Assembly (NCBI RefSeq): GCF_026151205.1
Contig: NC_087072.1
Span: 24,455,799-24,519,798 of the forward strand
DNA length: 64,000 nucleotides
Origin: Bolinopsis microptera
Taxonomy: Eukaryota; Ctenophora; Tentaculata; Lobata; Bolinopsidae
Direction: 5' to 3'
The position numbers and the translations under genes were made by a program. Shown in pieces: positions 34,269 to 45,324 of the stretch; position 1 is the first letter of the stretch; every line of letters starts with the position of its first letter. The notes below the pieces were generated by a model. It saw only the letters and a program-made list of their open reading frames with translations. It made no database searches and had not been told where the DNA came from.

Positions 34269-35077
34269 TTATTGAGACCTTTTATAATAATAATACCCGT
34301 CACTAATAATAATAATAATACCCAGCACTAATAATTATAATACCCGACACTAATAATAATACCCGTCATTATTAAAAATTTCCGTCATTATTCCGTATTC
34401 ATTGGTTATACCCGTCACTAATAAGAATATCCGTCCCGACACTAATAATAATACCCGTCATTAATAATAATACCCGTCATTATTCCGCTCCAAAGGAGCT
34501 CCATCAGACGTTAGCCACAACGCGGACGTAGCCTCCTTGCTAATCCGGGGAGGTAGAGTGAGCGCCCTCGACCAAAAAAAAAAAAAAAAAAAATTATTCC
34601 GTATTCATTGGTTATACCCGTCATTAATAATAATACCCGTCATTAATAATAATACCCGTCATTAATAATAATACCCGTCATTATTAATAATAATGATACT
34701 GTTACTTATAATAATAATACCCGTCATTGATAATAATACCCGTCATTATTAATAATACCCGTCATTAATAATAATACCCGTCATTATTAATAATACCCGC
34801 GTCATTAATAATAATAATACCCGTCATTAATAATAATAATACCCGTCATTAATAATAATAATACCCGTCATTAATAATAATACCCGTCATTAATAATAAT
34901 ACCCGTCATTAATAATAATACCCGTCATTAATAATAATAATATTCGTCATTAATAATAATAATACCCGTCATTATTAATAATACCCGTCATTAATAATAA
35001 TACCCGTCATTATTAACAATAATACCGCCACTAATAATAATAATACCCGTCATTAATAATAATAATATTCGTCATTA
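34269..35077. repeat. ATT-rich minisatellite, right array of the foldback
   Basis: Same unit family as the left array, mainly in the AATAATACCCGTCATT orientation. Interrupted by a poly(A) insertion at 34488-34593. Confidence 0.9.
34488..34593 (+). mobile_element. Short poly(A)-tailed retroposon with 9-bp TSD
   Basis: About 85 bases starting CTCCAAAGGAGCTCC and ending in about 20 A residues. Flanked by ATTATTCCG on both sides (34479-34487 and 34593-34601). This is the layout of target-primed reverse transcription. I do not recognise the source RNA, and it is not clearly tRNA-like. Confidence 0.75.
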
Positions 35078-35085
35078 ATAATAAT

Positions 35086-36714
35086 TAGGCTATCCATTAT
35101 CGGTATGAAATCTTTTATCTAGATAAACAGATAAAAATTTAGGTTTTATCTAGATAAAACCGATAAAACCGATAATTTTTCTGCTGAAGGCCAAAGCCAA
35201 AATGTTTTCCAAATTTCACAAAAACTGATTGTCGACTTTTATTACTGTTTACCAGTAATCTTGCTAAAGTACAACTTCCTTTCTTTTGAAAATATTAGAG
35301 CATCAGTTTTCTTCTCCGGGGAACAATAGTGTACCAGTTCTCTTCAAAACAGTAGACCAACGGTTTGTCTTCTCCTAAGAACAGTAGTGTACCAGTTCTC
35401 TTCAAAACAGTAGATCACCGGTTTCCTTCTCCTAAAAACAGTAGTGTACCAGTTCTCTTCAAAACAGTAGACCAAGCGTTTCCTTCTCCTGAGAACAGTA
35501 ACGCACTAGTTCTCTTCAAAACAGTAGACCACCGGTTTCCTTCTCCTGAGAACAGTAACGCACTAGTTCTCTTCAAAACAGTAGACCACCGGTTTCCTTC
35601 TCCTGAAAACAGTAGTGCAACAGTTCTCTTCAAAACAGTAGACCACTGGTATCCTTCTCCTGAGAACAGTAACGCACTAGTTCTCTTCAAAACATTAGAC
35701 CACCGGTTTCCTTCTCCTGAGAACAGTAACGCACTAGTTCTCTTCAAAACAGTAGACCACCGGTTTCCTTCTCCTGAGAACAGTAACGCACTAGTTTTCT
35801 TCAAAACAGTAGACCACCGGTTTCCTTCTCCTGAGAACAGTAACGCACTAGTTCTCTTCAAAACAGTAGATCACCGGTTTCCTTCTCCTGAGAACAGTAG
35901 TGCACCAGTTCACTCAAAACATTAGACCACCGGTTTCCTTCTCCTGAGAACAGTAGTGCACCAGTTCTCTTCAAAACAGTAGACCACCGGTTTCCTTCTC
36001 CTGAGAACAGTAGTGCACCAGTTCTCTTCAAAACATTAGACCACCGGTTTCCTTCTCCTGAGAACAGTAGTGCACCAGTTCTCTTCAAAACAGTAGACCA
36101 CCGGTATCCTTCTCTTGAGAACAGTAGTGCAACAAATACCAATTCTCCTCGAAACAGTAAAACATTTAAAGTGATTCAGTGAACCGTTTCCTTATCCTGT
36201 GGATAACTTGGAGCAACAGATTCCTTCTCCTGAAGACAATGTTTCACGCCTAGAACACTTACGGAATTTAATTGAGTGCCCTGCCGCCTGCCGGTATTTT
36301 TGACTCTTGTTAACAGTAACATGCTCGTTCCTGTCTCCAGAATGGTTGTAAGGTAGAACGCCAGCACCCTAGCCTCAAGATAACAATGTCAATAACTTTC
36401 TCTAGACTTCTACAGTTCTACAGTTCTACAGTTCCATAGGTATACAAATGTAAATAAACCTCTTAAGCTCACATCTAAGTAAACTACCTCTTCTATCATA
36501 CTATAAAACGTTTGGGACTGTTTCTTGGATTACTTGGGAAGGCAAAAAACACTAATATTTCTTTAAAATTTTACGGTATTGTGGCAGTTTTTTCGGTAAT
36601 TTCTAGTGAATTTTTATACCGATAAAAATATGTTTTATCTAGATAAACAGATAACCTTTTTTAACGAATTATCGGAGATAATTATCGGTAACGATTATCG
36701 GAGTGGATAGCCTA
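35086..36714 (-). mobile_element. Non-autonomous hAT-type element, copy 2 (inverted, expanded)
   Basis: Same TAGGCTATCC termini as copy 1 but in opposite orientation, with ATAATAAT on both sides (35078-35085 and 36715-36722). It holds about 14 copies of the 57-bp unit from 35330 to 36140. The unit length is a multiple of three, so long frames stay open on both strands (a 186-codon frame at 35365-35925). The repeated peptide (SPENSNALVLFKTVDHRFP) has no recognised homologue, and I regard the frame as fortuitous. Confidence 0.85.
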
Positions 36715-37253
36715 ATAATAATAATACATTTTCACGTAGGACTACGTAGCAACATATAATGTCTGATATTTTAGAGGTACCCTGATCATGTGGGGTACGA
36801 TAATTGTTCAGGTGATCACTCGAAAACATTATGATCTAATAACACCGGGGTGATCTATACAAATTGTGATGTTAACAAATTTTTGAGTCACATTGATCCA
36901 ATGCAGCTTCCGCGTGGAGCGTAATATTACACCAATTATAAGGGTTAAAAATATTAATATGAGTCACTCGAGCGATCTATAGGATAACGGATTGTGTGCT
37001 TGTGACACATTATAACTTCACTTTGACCCACTCTAATCTGGTAAGATCGTTACATGATAAGATCACAAATGTACCGTGAGCAATGAACATGACGTAATAA
37101 TCAAGTTACATCCAGTATAGTTTCCACATGGAACATGATATATCACACTAGTTACAAGGCCGCCGCCGGTAACATTACGTAATATGCTTACTTTCATTAT
37201 GTGTGCCCCACTTTTTCCCAAAATGGCTATTGAAAAATGCATCATATACTACT

Positions 37254-38870
37254 GCCGATAGATATCTTATCTCTGCAAGTTCTTTAATCTTTACCGGAGC
37301 AGTATGAGAATTAAAATTAACCGACGAGATCATTTTCCCACCAAACTCCTTGCTTTCCAGCCTGTTAGTGTTATCATCCATGGACCAGAATTGTTCAGCC
37401 TCAAGAGCATCATATATGTGTGACAGAGCACTACATTGTGCTTTATTGGCCCAACCAGGCCCAAGCTACACTCTTGCTTCAATACCATTAGTATGAACTA
37501 ACCCTAAATGGTATAGTGCCTGGCGGCTGGCATGCCTTACAATACCATTAGACTGTTAGAAAGGAAGTTAAACTTTGGCCACCGCCACTTTCCCAGTACA
37601 GGTACATTAAGTCATGTGGACGAAATAATAACTGTAGCCAACTCGTATCCAACATTGGACCAATGTTTGTTTACATGTTGGTGACAGAATGGGAGAAGTC
37701 CAATATTTTATTCTGTGTGGTTGCTTTAGTACCAGTGCTTTAGTGTATATCAAAGGACCTGAGGGTCACCAAAACACAGATGTTGAGAGCAAAATGCACC
37801 TCCTGCACAAGTATATTATATTCGATGGAATCCAGCCTTGTCAATTTCCCGTGCTCCGTCGTACGGAGTTATTCGTCTCCATATAGTCCACAATATAGTT
37901 CCATCTTTAAATCTGCTTATTTAAAGAGGGCTACCACCCCCTCAATGAGACGTAGACACTACTAATGTTATCATGGTTAATTCGTGGTGAACTTCTTTAA
38001 AACTGCGCCTCCCAGTTCCATACTACTCATGAGCTGCCTCACTGCAATAATAGCTGTTCTGGTGAGGAGACGTGGCTATTCTTTAACTGTTGCTATTACT
38101 ATTCCTATTGTGCTTACCTCGTTACCAACGACGGTGATCTGCTGCACCAAATCTGGGGTCTGTGAGTGGCTGAGCTGCAAATTAGACCTGCATGTGCAGG
38201 GTTGCCGGCATTTTTGAGAGTCATTTTTAAGGGTCTTTTCACGTCTTTTAAGGCCCCTTTTGACCCATTTTTAAGGTCCAAAACAGTAAAAATCAAGATT
38301 TTTAAAGGTCCACAGTGCGAAAGTTTGGACAAACGTAGTGCAATAAAGTGCAAATTTAAGGTTTCTTAAGGTTTTCCGCTACAGAAATTGCAATCATATC
38401 TAAAGGGGGAAGGTATAATTTCAGAAAACCCCAATTAGATCTACACCGAGCTAGGTATAATTTCAGAAAAACCCAATTAGATCTACAACAAGCTAGGTAT
38501 AATTTAAGAAAAACCCAATTAGATATACACCGAGCTAGGTATAATTTCAGAAAACCCAATTAGATCTACAACAAGCTAAGTATAATTTCAGAAAAACCCA
38601 ATTAGATCTAAACCGAGCTAGGTATAATTTCAGAATATCCAATCAGATCTACATCAAGCTAGGTATAATTTAGGTATGGAAACTTAAAAAACCTTAAAAA
38701 CCCGAAAATTTGCCCGTTTTTCGCGTCTTTTTTAAGATTTTTTGCCCAAAATTGCCGTTTTAAAGGTTTTTAAGGTTTTTAAAGGCAACCCTGTGCATGT
38801 GACACAGAAGTTGCATACACCTCTCAGAGGTGTATAAGAGTTCAAGGTCACCACGTCCAAAATCGACGTT
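37254..38870. repeat. Repeat R, copy 3, right piece, with hAT-type insertion
   Basis: R resumes at GCCGATAGATATC after the foldback and runs to AGTTCAAGGTCACCACG. It lacks the segment around CTGATGCCTGTTCATG and instead has CCTGAGGGTCACC, a variant shared with copy 5. The element 38197-38793 is inserted in it. Confidence 0.85.
38197..38793. mobile_element. Non-autonomous hAT-type element (CAGGGTTGCC ends), copy 1
   Basis: 597 bases with ends CAGGGTTGCC / GGCAACCCTG. A perfect 8-bp duplication TGCATGTG (38189-38196 and 38794-38801) flanks it. CAGGG termini and 8-bp duplications are typical of hAT. The interior has about six copies of a 41-bp unit with AGGTATAATTTCAGAAAA. The uninterrupted site is present in R copies 1, 4 and 6. 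Confidence 0.9.
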
Positions 38871-38936
38871 TTTCTGCAAAAACGACCATTCCTAACCTTT
38901 CACTATTGTTTTTTTACAAAAGGGTGAAATATGAAA

Positions 38937-40155
38937 AAAATTTCATCTACATATTATGGAAGTTATGCGCTGAAGTGTTAGCAAAGTGCTTAGCCGAGAT
39001 GAGAGATATCTTATCTCTGCAAGTTCTTTACCAGAGCAGTCTGAGAATTAAAATTAACCGATGATAATCTTCCCACCAAACTCCTTGCTTTCCAGCCTGT
39101 TAGTGTTATCATCCATGGACCAGAATTGTTCAGCCTCAAGAGCATCATATATGTGCGACAGAGCACTGTTGTGCTCTATTGGCCCAACCAGGTCCAAGCT
39201 ACACTCTTGCTTCAATACCATTAGTATGAACTAACCCTAATGGTATAGTGCCTGGCGGCTGGCATGCCTTACAATACCATTAGACTGTTAGAAAGGAAGT
39301 TAAACTTTGGCCACCGCCATTTTTCCAGTACTGGTACATTAAGTCATGTGGACGAAATAAAAACTGTCGCTAACTCGTATCCAACATTGGACCAATGTTT
39401 GTTTACATGTTGGTGACAGAAAGGGAGAAGTACAATATTTTATTCTGTGTGGTTGCTTTAGTACCAGTGCTTTAGTGCATGGTTTCAGTACTAGTATAAA
39501 TGTGCCAATACTTTCTGATGCCTGTTCATGTAATCAGAGGTATTTTACTATATTGCTCCCGAAGACATTCCCGTACGTGTTATAATATTCGATGGAATCC
39601 AGCCTTGTCAATTTCCAGTGCTCCGTCGTACGGAGTTATTCGTCTACATATATAGTCTACAATATAGTTCCATTTTTAGATCTGCTTATTTAAAGAGGGC
39701 TACCACCCCCTCAATGAGACGTCAACACTACTAATGTTATCATGGTTAATTCGTGGTGAACTTCTTTAAAACTGCGCCTCCCAGTTCCATACTACTCATG
39801 AGCTGCCTCACTGCAATAATAGCTGTTCTGGTGAGGAGACGACGTCCATGGCTATTCTTTAACTGTTGCTATTACTATTCCTATTGTGCTTACCTCGTTA
39901 CCAACGACGGTGATCTGCTGCACCAAATCTGGGGTCTGTGAGTGGCTGAGCTGCAACTCAGACCTGCATGTGACACAGAGGTTTCATAAACCTCTCAGAG
40001 GTGTATAAGAGTTCAAGGTCACCACGCAAACCGTTAACGCTTGCCTCTCTGGACGTTGATAATAAAATACTATTCGTTTTTTATCAGTTCGTACCTCCTA
40101 TCTGTTTCAAGTAGTCGTTGATTTGTTGATATAAAGCCAAAAGTTTCAAACTTAA
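38937..40155. repeat. Repeat R, copy 4
   Basis: Full-length R without the hAT-type insertion. A spacer with CGTTTTTCTGCAAAAACGAC (38871-38936) links it to copy 3. The same spacer occurs before copies 5 and 6. Confidence 0.85.
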
Positions 40156-40412
40156 TATTAACAAGAATTGCGCCCGTTGTTTCGTTTTGGCGGACGCTAG
40201 ATTTCCATTTCACATTTACTGTAAATTTAAGTATAAGCTCCAATCAGCTCACTTCAATCTTCATGATAATAATATTGATAAATTATGCATCAAATACGGG
40301 AAACACTTGAAATTCAGTTCAATTGCCGTAGAACTTAACTTGTATTTGTTCTGTAGTTATTTATACACTGGGTGGTATACATTTTATGTACATTGCTTCT
40401 TGAAGAACTATT

Positions 40413-41612
40413 ATGGCAAGTGGCAGTAATCAGAAATCAGAAAGCGATGAAGCGAAAAAGCTAGTACTTGGAAACCTGCTCAATAAAGCTGATGCTCCCA
40501 GCAAGAAAGTGCTAAGCTCGTATAGTTTCGCTGTAACCTACAAGGTCAATTTGGACAATATGCTGAAAAATAATGCCACATTATTAGAAGCTTGTGCGAC
40601 ATATCTTGGTTTCACCGTCCGAGAAAAAGAAACAGAAAAGAAATTGTACAAGAACCAGCAAGTCCTGTGCGATAAGATGATACTCAAGATTGAAACCCTG
40701 TTTGACATAGACTGTGCTATGTGCAAGGGAACTTACTGCAACGAACTGACTGATGAACCGCTTTTGAAATGTCGGCTCTGTTTGCAGGGTTCTCACAATT
40801 GTGAAGCTATGATTGAGAAAGCAAAAGCCCTCAACCAACTGATTCAGGATGGCACGCTACCTCCTGGAACATCATGGCAATGTTTTGGGTGCGACAAGAA
40901 GAATGACACCTCGCTCCAACAGGTGCTCACTGCCAAACCCACAAGTTCTACCGAAGCTGCTTTGCACCCTATAAAAGAAGAAGGTGAAGCGGAAGTAGAG
41001 AAGAATGAAGACGACGCTAACGACAGAGAGAGCCCCAGGCGGGGTAGGGAAGAAATTAGAAATGATATTAATGAAAACGAAACCACATCAACACAGATCT
41101 GCAAAGAATACACAATGAGAAGATGCCCCCATGGTCTCACTGGGAAGAGACCCATTGAAGGGAAGAATTGCCCGTTCCAGCACCCTATTAGGTGCCGTTA
41201 TTACACGCAGTATGGTAATGATAGACACCAAGGGTGTAAGAAAATGAAAGATTGCACTTTCTACCACCCAAAACTGTGCAGAGATTCAGTATCCCAGCGA
41301 TGTTGCCTGAACAAAGAATGCGGCTATGTTCATCTAAAGGGAACTGCCAGAAAAACTGTTGGTACTGCGACGGCAATAAACGACAGACAAAATTCCCGGC
41401 AGCAACAGCAACAACAAGCTCAACCAAGGCAAAGATTAGAGTCATATAGCAACCAAAATAACAGAGGACAATGGCCCCCTCTTAACTCATATGACCCTGA
41501 AAAATGGGAAGCTTGTACTCCGTATACACCCCACACCCGCCCACTGTCGAAAATGGAAGACCTGCCAGACGTCATAAAGACAGTACCTCTGAGAAAGACA
41601 GTGCTTTTTTAG
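40413..41612 (+). CDS. LINE ORF1 protein with PHD-like and CCCH zinc motifs
   Basis: 399 codons from ATG. Residues ~100-165 form a PHD-like Cys/His cluster (CAMCKGTYC, CRLCLQGSHNC, WQCFGC). Residues ~229-310 carry three CCCH-type fingers (CKEYTMRRCPHG, CRYYTQYGN, CRDSVSQRCC). A Gln-rich stretch follows. ORF1 proteins of such elements bind the RNA and act as chaperones; that role is inferred. The frame probably continues after a shift. The +2 frame 41504-41857 has a coiled-coil-like segment (FLEKLLENLKDGIISQMDSK) that looks like genuine ORF1, so 41560-41610 may hold an indel or a programmed shift. Confidence 0.8.
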   Translation: MASGSNQKSESDEAKKLVLGNLLNKADAPSKKVLSSYSFAVTYKVNLDNMLKNNATLLEACATYLGFTVREKETEKKLYKNQQVLCDKMILKIETLFDIDCAMCKGTYCNELTDEPLLKCRLCLQGSHNCEAMIEKAKALNQLIQDGTLPPGTSWQCFGCDKKNDTSLQQVLTAKPTSSTEAALHPIKEEGEAEVEKNEDDANDRESPRRGREEIRNDINENETTSTQICKEYTMRRCPHGLTGKRPIEGKNCPFQHPIRCRYYTQYGNDRHQGCKKMKDCTFYHPKLCRDSVSQRCCLNKECGYVHLKGTARKTVGTATAINDRQNSRQQQQQQAQPRQRLESYSNQNNRGQWPPLNSYDPEKWEACTPYTPHTRPLSKMEDLPDVIKTVPLRKTVLF

Positions 41613-41712
41613 AGAAACTATTGGAAAATCTCAAAGATGGCATAATATCCCAAATGGACTCCAAAATGACGGAACTTCGGAGCCAACTTCCATCAATCAT
41701 CCAGGAGACTCA

Positions 41713-44700
41713 ATGGACCCTACAGCGCCCAAGGTCCCACCAAGGTCCTATACAAATGCCATTATCGATGCCGCCAACTGCCCCTATGGTGATCCCCAAC
41801 CAAACGCATCACATGCCAATGAACCTCATCCCCAACTATCCCGCATCCTGCTTTTGAATGCAAGGTCCATTTCCCCAGCCGCCACTAGCACGGTCAAATG
41901 GAAGATACCATTCTTGAAAGACCACATCATTGAAGAGGAAGGAGGCCTACCTGTACCCTTCTTCGCAATAACAGAATCTTGGCTCAAGCCTTACATAAGT
42001 GATGCCCAAGTCGCAATCCAAGGCTACAACTGTATCAGAGCAGACCGTCCTACCCGAAAAGGGGGTGGCTGTGCTCTATATGTTGCGGAACCGCTTATCT
42101 TCTCTGACGCCATCAGTCACAGTGACAAACACTGCAATATGCTGTACGTTTTTATAGACAGTATGAATACATTTGTCTCTGTAATCTATCGTCCACCTGA
42201 TGCCCCCGCAAACTCATTTAGAGAAGTCTTGAACACGGTTCAAGAAAAACTTAACCACCTCACATTAGAAAATAGGACACCAGATCTATATATCATGGGA
42301 GACTTCAATCTTCCAAATATAGACTGGGAGACTCCTGACGCAACTCAAGAACTGTCCATTGTTAACCAACAAGCATGTTCGGATCTTTTGGAATTCATGA
42401 ATAAGAACTTCCTGTCGCAAATGATCCTCAAGCCTACTAGAAAGGACAACATCATCGACCTGGTGTTTACTAACAAACATCAGGATATAGTGGAAACAAA
42501 CATCAGGGAAACCCAAGTGTCTGACCATCGACTCGTGGAACTCCTGTTAGGGTACAACCCCCTCAGTCCTAAAAAAGATACCGCATCATCACATGATAAA
42601 TACTCATTTAGAGCTGCTGATTTCCACAGGGCAGACTTTGATACAATGAATGAGCAATTTTCTAGTGTAAACTGGAAATCACTGAACGAACTATGTGACA
42701 AAGATAAGGACGGGAGTGACTTTTTAGAGCTTATCAGACTAACGGTCCTCCAGATTACCCTCCTTCACTCTCCCCTCAAAAGCACAGCAGATTCTAGTTC
42801 GACCTCAACCGGCAAAAGCCGCCAGCAGCGAGACAAGTATGTTCTTAAAAGAAGAAGAAGAAAACTTAATGTACGCATTAAAGCCCTCACCGAAAGAAAC
42901 CCGTCTTCTCAAAACATTGCTAAGTTGAGTAAAGAAGTGAGCCTACTCACATTTGAAATTAGCGAACTGATTACTAAGCAATTGAATGAGAATGAAGCTA
43001 AAGCTGTAAGCACTATCAAAACGAATCCACGCTTCTTTTACAGCTATGCAAAACGATTTGCTAAGACGAAGTCGTCTGTCTCCCCCATCAGAGATAATAG
43101 TGGGACTCTGAAAACGGACGCAATTGACAAAGCAGAGCTTCTCCAGGCGCAATACGTCAAAGTATTCAGCGACCCCAACGCCGCCAACGTCGACGCATGC
43201 CTTGCTGGACTAAACCCCGTCCCAGATAGAAATCTGGACAGCATAACCTTCACTGTGGACGACATAGTAGAAGCCATTAAAGAACTGGATCCCTACTCTT
43301 CAACCCCTGATGGAGATATCCCAGCTAAAGTTCTCACAAAGTGTAAGGATAGCCTTGCAGTCCCTATATTTTTACTTTGGCACGATTCGTTTAGATCAGG
43401 AGTAATACCACCAAGTATGAAGACCCAGTATATAACACCAATATACAAAAAGGGAGACCGCACATCAGCAGCCAACTACCGCCCAGTCTCCATCACGTCT
43501 CATCTAATCAAGATTTTCGAGAGAGTGCTAAGAAAACACATCGTCCAGCACATGGAATCAAACAGCTTTTTGTCTCCGCACCAACATGGTTTCCGTAAAA
43601 AAAGGAGTTGCCTCACTCAACTTTTGGACCATGTAGACAATATTCTGAAGACCCTCAATAGTGGCGATGAAGTGGATGTTATATACCTTGATTACGCCAA
43701 GGCGTTTGACAAAGTGGATCACAACATTCTTCTAGCTAAAGCCAAACGCTACGGTATCACGGGCAAAACTCTACAGTGGCTTGCTGAGTTCTTAAAGAAT
43801 CGCCTGCAGACAGTGGTCGTCGAAGGAGAAAAGTCGTCCTTCCAGATTGTGATAAGTGGTGTCCCACAGGGAACTGTGTTAGGTCCAATCTTGTTTATTC
43901 TGTATATAGATGACCAACTGGACACGTTATTAACTGCTCTTGGAAAGGTCTTTGCTGATGACACGAAGCTTATAAGCAAAATTACTGATTTAGTAGCAAG
44001 GTGTTTGCTTCAAGAAGATCTGTTTAATGTCATCAAATGGGCCCTGCAAAATAACATGCAGCTAAACGAAACCAAATTTGAAGTTATCAACTACAAGCTG
44101 AATAAATCCCTGCTATTGAGAGAACTTCCCTTCTCCAACGAAGACTACAGCTACAGCTCAACAAACGGGGAAATTATCGAACCAACGCAAACAGTCAGAG
44201 ACCTTGGAGTACTCCTCTCAAATGACTGCTCATGGACGCCCCATATCCATCAGATGCTGAAAACTGCTAAGAAAATGGCATCGTGGGTTTTCAGTGTCTT
44301 CAGTGACAGATCACCTTTCCTGATGCTCACCCTTTTCAAAACAATGGTGAGGAGCAGGCTAGAATACTGTTGCCCGGTCTGGAACCCCAGCAAAATCACC
44401 GATATAGAAGCAATCGAAAATGTTCAGAGGAACTACACTCGCCGTATCATAGGTTGTCAGCAATTGGACTATTGGGACCGTCTTAAGAAGCTGAACCTGC
44501 TCTCCCTGCAGAGGCGGAGAGAGCGATACATCCTGATCCATACATGGAAGATGGCAAACGACCTTGCTCCAAATGACATCAACATGGTATTCAAGGAAAA
44601 CGCTCGACATGGCATAAAAGCCATAGTCCCACCACTGAACAACAAATCGCAACGATCAGTGGCCACTCATTACGAGAATTCCTTTGGAGTGAATGCAGCG

Positions 44701-44880
44701 AGACTATGGAACCTCCTCCCACGACAAGTGAACATTTTAACTGCTCTAGGACCCTTCAAGGTATTACTTGCTCGATTTTTGGAGACGTTTCCCGATACCC
44801 CGCCAACCAAAGGATACACCGCCATCACCAACAACTCACTCCTGGAATGGAATCTACAGAAAGATCTGAACCAGGAATGA
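41713..44880 (+). CDS. LINE ORF2: apurinic-type endonuclease and reverse transcriptase
   Basis: 1,055 codons without interruption. The N-terminal endonuclease has NARSIS (~53), ITESWLKP (~85), GDFNLPNIDW (~195) and SDHRLVE (~269). The RT domain has PIYKKGDRTSAANYRPVS (~576), YLDYAKAFDKVDHN (~658), GVPQGTVLGPILF (~717) and the catalytic FADDTKL (~746). The C-terminal region has RSRLEYCCPVWNP and RLWNLLP. This is the layout of CR1/Jockey-group ORF2, which nicks target DNA and copies the element RNA at the nick. The first ATG overlaps the shifted ORF1 tail frame, so translation may depend on reinitiation or frameshifting. Confidence 0.93.
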   Translation: MDPTAPKVPPRSYTNAIIDAANCPYGDPQPNASHANEPHPQLSRILLLNARSISPAATSTVKWKIPFLKDHIIEEEGGLPVPFFAITESWLKPYISDAQVAIQGYNCIRADRPTRKGGGCALYVAEPLIFSDAISHSDKHCNMLYVFIDSMNTFVSVIYRPPDAPANSFREVLNTVQEKLNHLTLENRTPDLYIMGDFNLPNIDWETPDATQELSIVNQQACSDLLEFMNKNFLSQMILKPTRKDNIIDLVFTNKHQDIVETNIRETQVSDHRLVELLLGYNPLSPKKDTASSHDKYSFRAADFHRADFDTMNEQFSSVNWKSLNELCDKDKDGSDFLELIRLTVLQITLLHSPLKSTADSSSTSTGKSRQQRDKYVLKRRRRKLNVRIKALTERNPSSQNIAKLSKEVSLLTFEISELITKQLNENEAKAVSTIKTNPRFFYSYAKRFAKTKSSVSPIRDNSGTLKTDAIDKAELLQAQYVKVFSDPNAANVDACLAGLNPVPDRNLDSITFTVDDIVEAIKELDPYSSTPDGDIPAKVLTKCKDSLAVPIFLLWHDSFRSGVIPPSMKTQYITPIYKKGDRTSAANYRPVSITSHLIKIFERVLRKHIVQHMESNSFLSPHQHGFRKKRSCLTQLLDHVDNILKTLNSGDEVDVIYLDYAKAFDKVDHNILLAKAKRYGITGKTLQWLAEFLKNRLQTVVVEGEKSSFQIVISGVPQGTVLGPILFILYIDDQLDTLLTALGKVFADDTKLISKITDLVARCLLQEDLFNVIKWALQNNMQLNETKFEVINYKLNKSLLLRELPFSNEDYSYSSTNGEIIEPTQTVRDLGVLLSNDCSWTPHIHQMLKTAKKMASWVFSVFSDRSPFLMLTLFKTMVRSRLEYCCPVWNPSKITDIEAIENVQRNYTRRIIGCQQLDYWDRLKKLNLLSLQRRRERYILIHTWKMANDLAPNDINMVFKENARHGIKAIVPPLNNKSQRSVATHYENSFGVNAARLWNLLPRQVNILTALGPFKVLLARFLETFPDTPPTKGYTAITNNSLLEWNLQKDLNQE

Positions 44881-44960
44881 ATGGAGGACGTACTAGTTAC
44901 TGTTGCCCAGAAGCAATCCCTGCCAAACCAACCTAAAGTACCTAAAGTAAGTAAGTATCT

Positions 44961-45324
44961 GTAATTCAAGAAATTATCAGCAAAGGTAAACTATACTCGT
45001 GTACACATCAATATACTACGCGTGCCACGTACAAATTGGGCGTATTACCTAATAGTAATATTATACATTACATGCATCATATACATTAAAACACAGTCGC
45101 GCCGCGCATACATAGATCACAGGCTATCTATACATCACATCTCCGCAAGCAATCCTCGCGCGCGCCCAACTTTTTCGTTGCATGGTAACGAACGGAAGGA
45201 AGGAAGGACACACGACATATTTAAACCCACCTATCTCGTTCTCCAAAATCCACGTTTTTCTGCAAAAACCTCCATTCGTAACCTTTCACTATTGCCTTTT
45301 TTCAAAAGGGTGAAAAGGAAAAAA
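44961..45324. other. Spacer between the LINE and repeat R copy 5
   Basis: No gene was seen. The last ~85 bases match the R-linking spacer found at 38871-38936 and 47010-47095. Confidence 0.5.

Larger units (their letters stand above)
30266..37253. mobile_element. Large composite foldback element with ~530-bp terminal inverted repeats
   Basis: Starts AGTAGTATATGATGCATTTT and ends with its inverse. Arms of about 530 bases (30266-30793 and 36725-37253) are nearly identical. A perfect 6-bp target duplication, GCCGAT, lies at 30260-30265 and 37254-37259. The uninterrupted site exists in R copy 1 near 21705. No transposase was recognised. The interior holds ATT-rich minisatellites, a LINE 3' end, two hAT-type elements in opposite orientation and a poly(A) retroposon, so it is a nested composite. 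Short open frames in the arms are mirror images and probably not genes. Confidence 0.85.
40163..44960 (+). mobile_element. Nearly intact CR1-like LINE retrotransposon
   Basis: Two-ORF non-LTR element: a possible 5' UTR from about 40163, ORF1 at 40413, ORF2 at 41713-44880, and a short 3' end with the repeat CCTAAAGTA at about 44931-44950. CR1-type elements usually end in short tandem repeats rather than poly(A). No clear target duplication was found, so the ends are approximate. ORF2 is intact over 1,055 codons, so the copy is young. A 5'-truncated relative lies at 61923-62105. Confidence 0.85.

Noticed and set aside
35365-36142. Long repetitive frames on both strands within the hAT-type element
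   Set aside because: A 57-bp period keeps all units in frame on both strands at once; the peptide is an artefact of the satellite.
30274-37245. Identical 60-codon frames at 30274-30456 (+) and 37063-37245 (-)
   Set aside because: They are mirror copies within the foldback arms, with no recognisable motif or splice context; explained by the inverted repeat.
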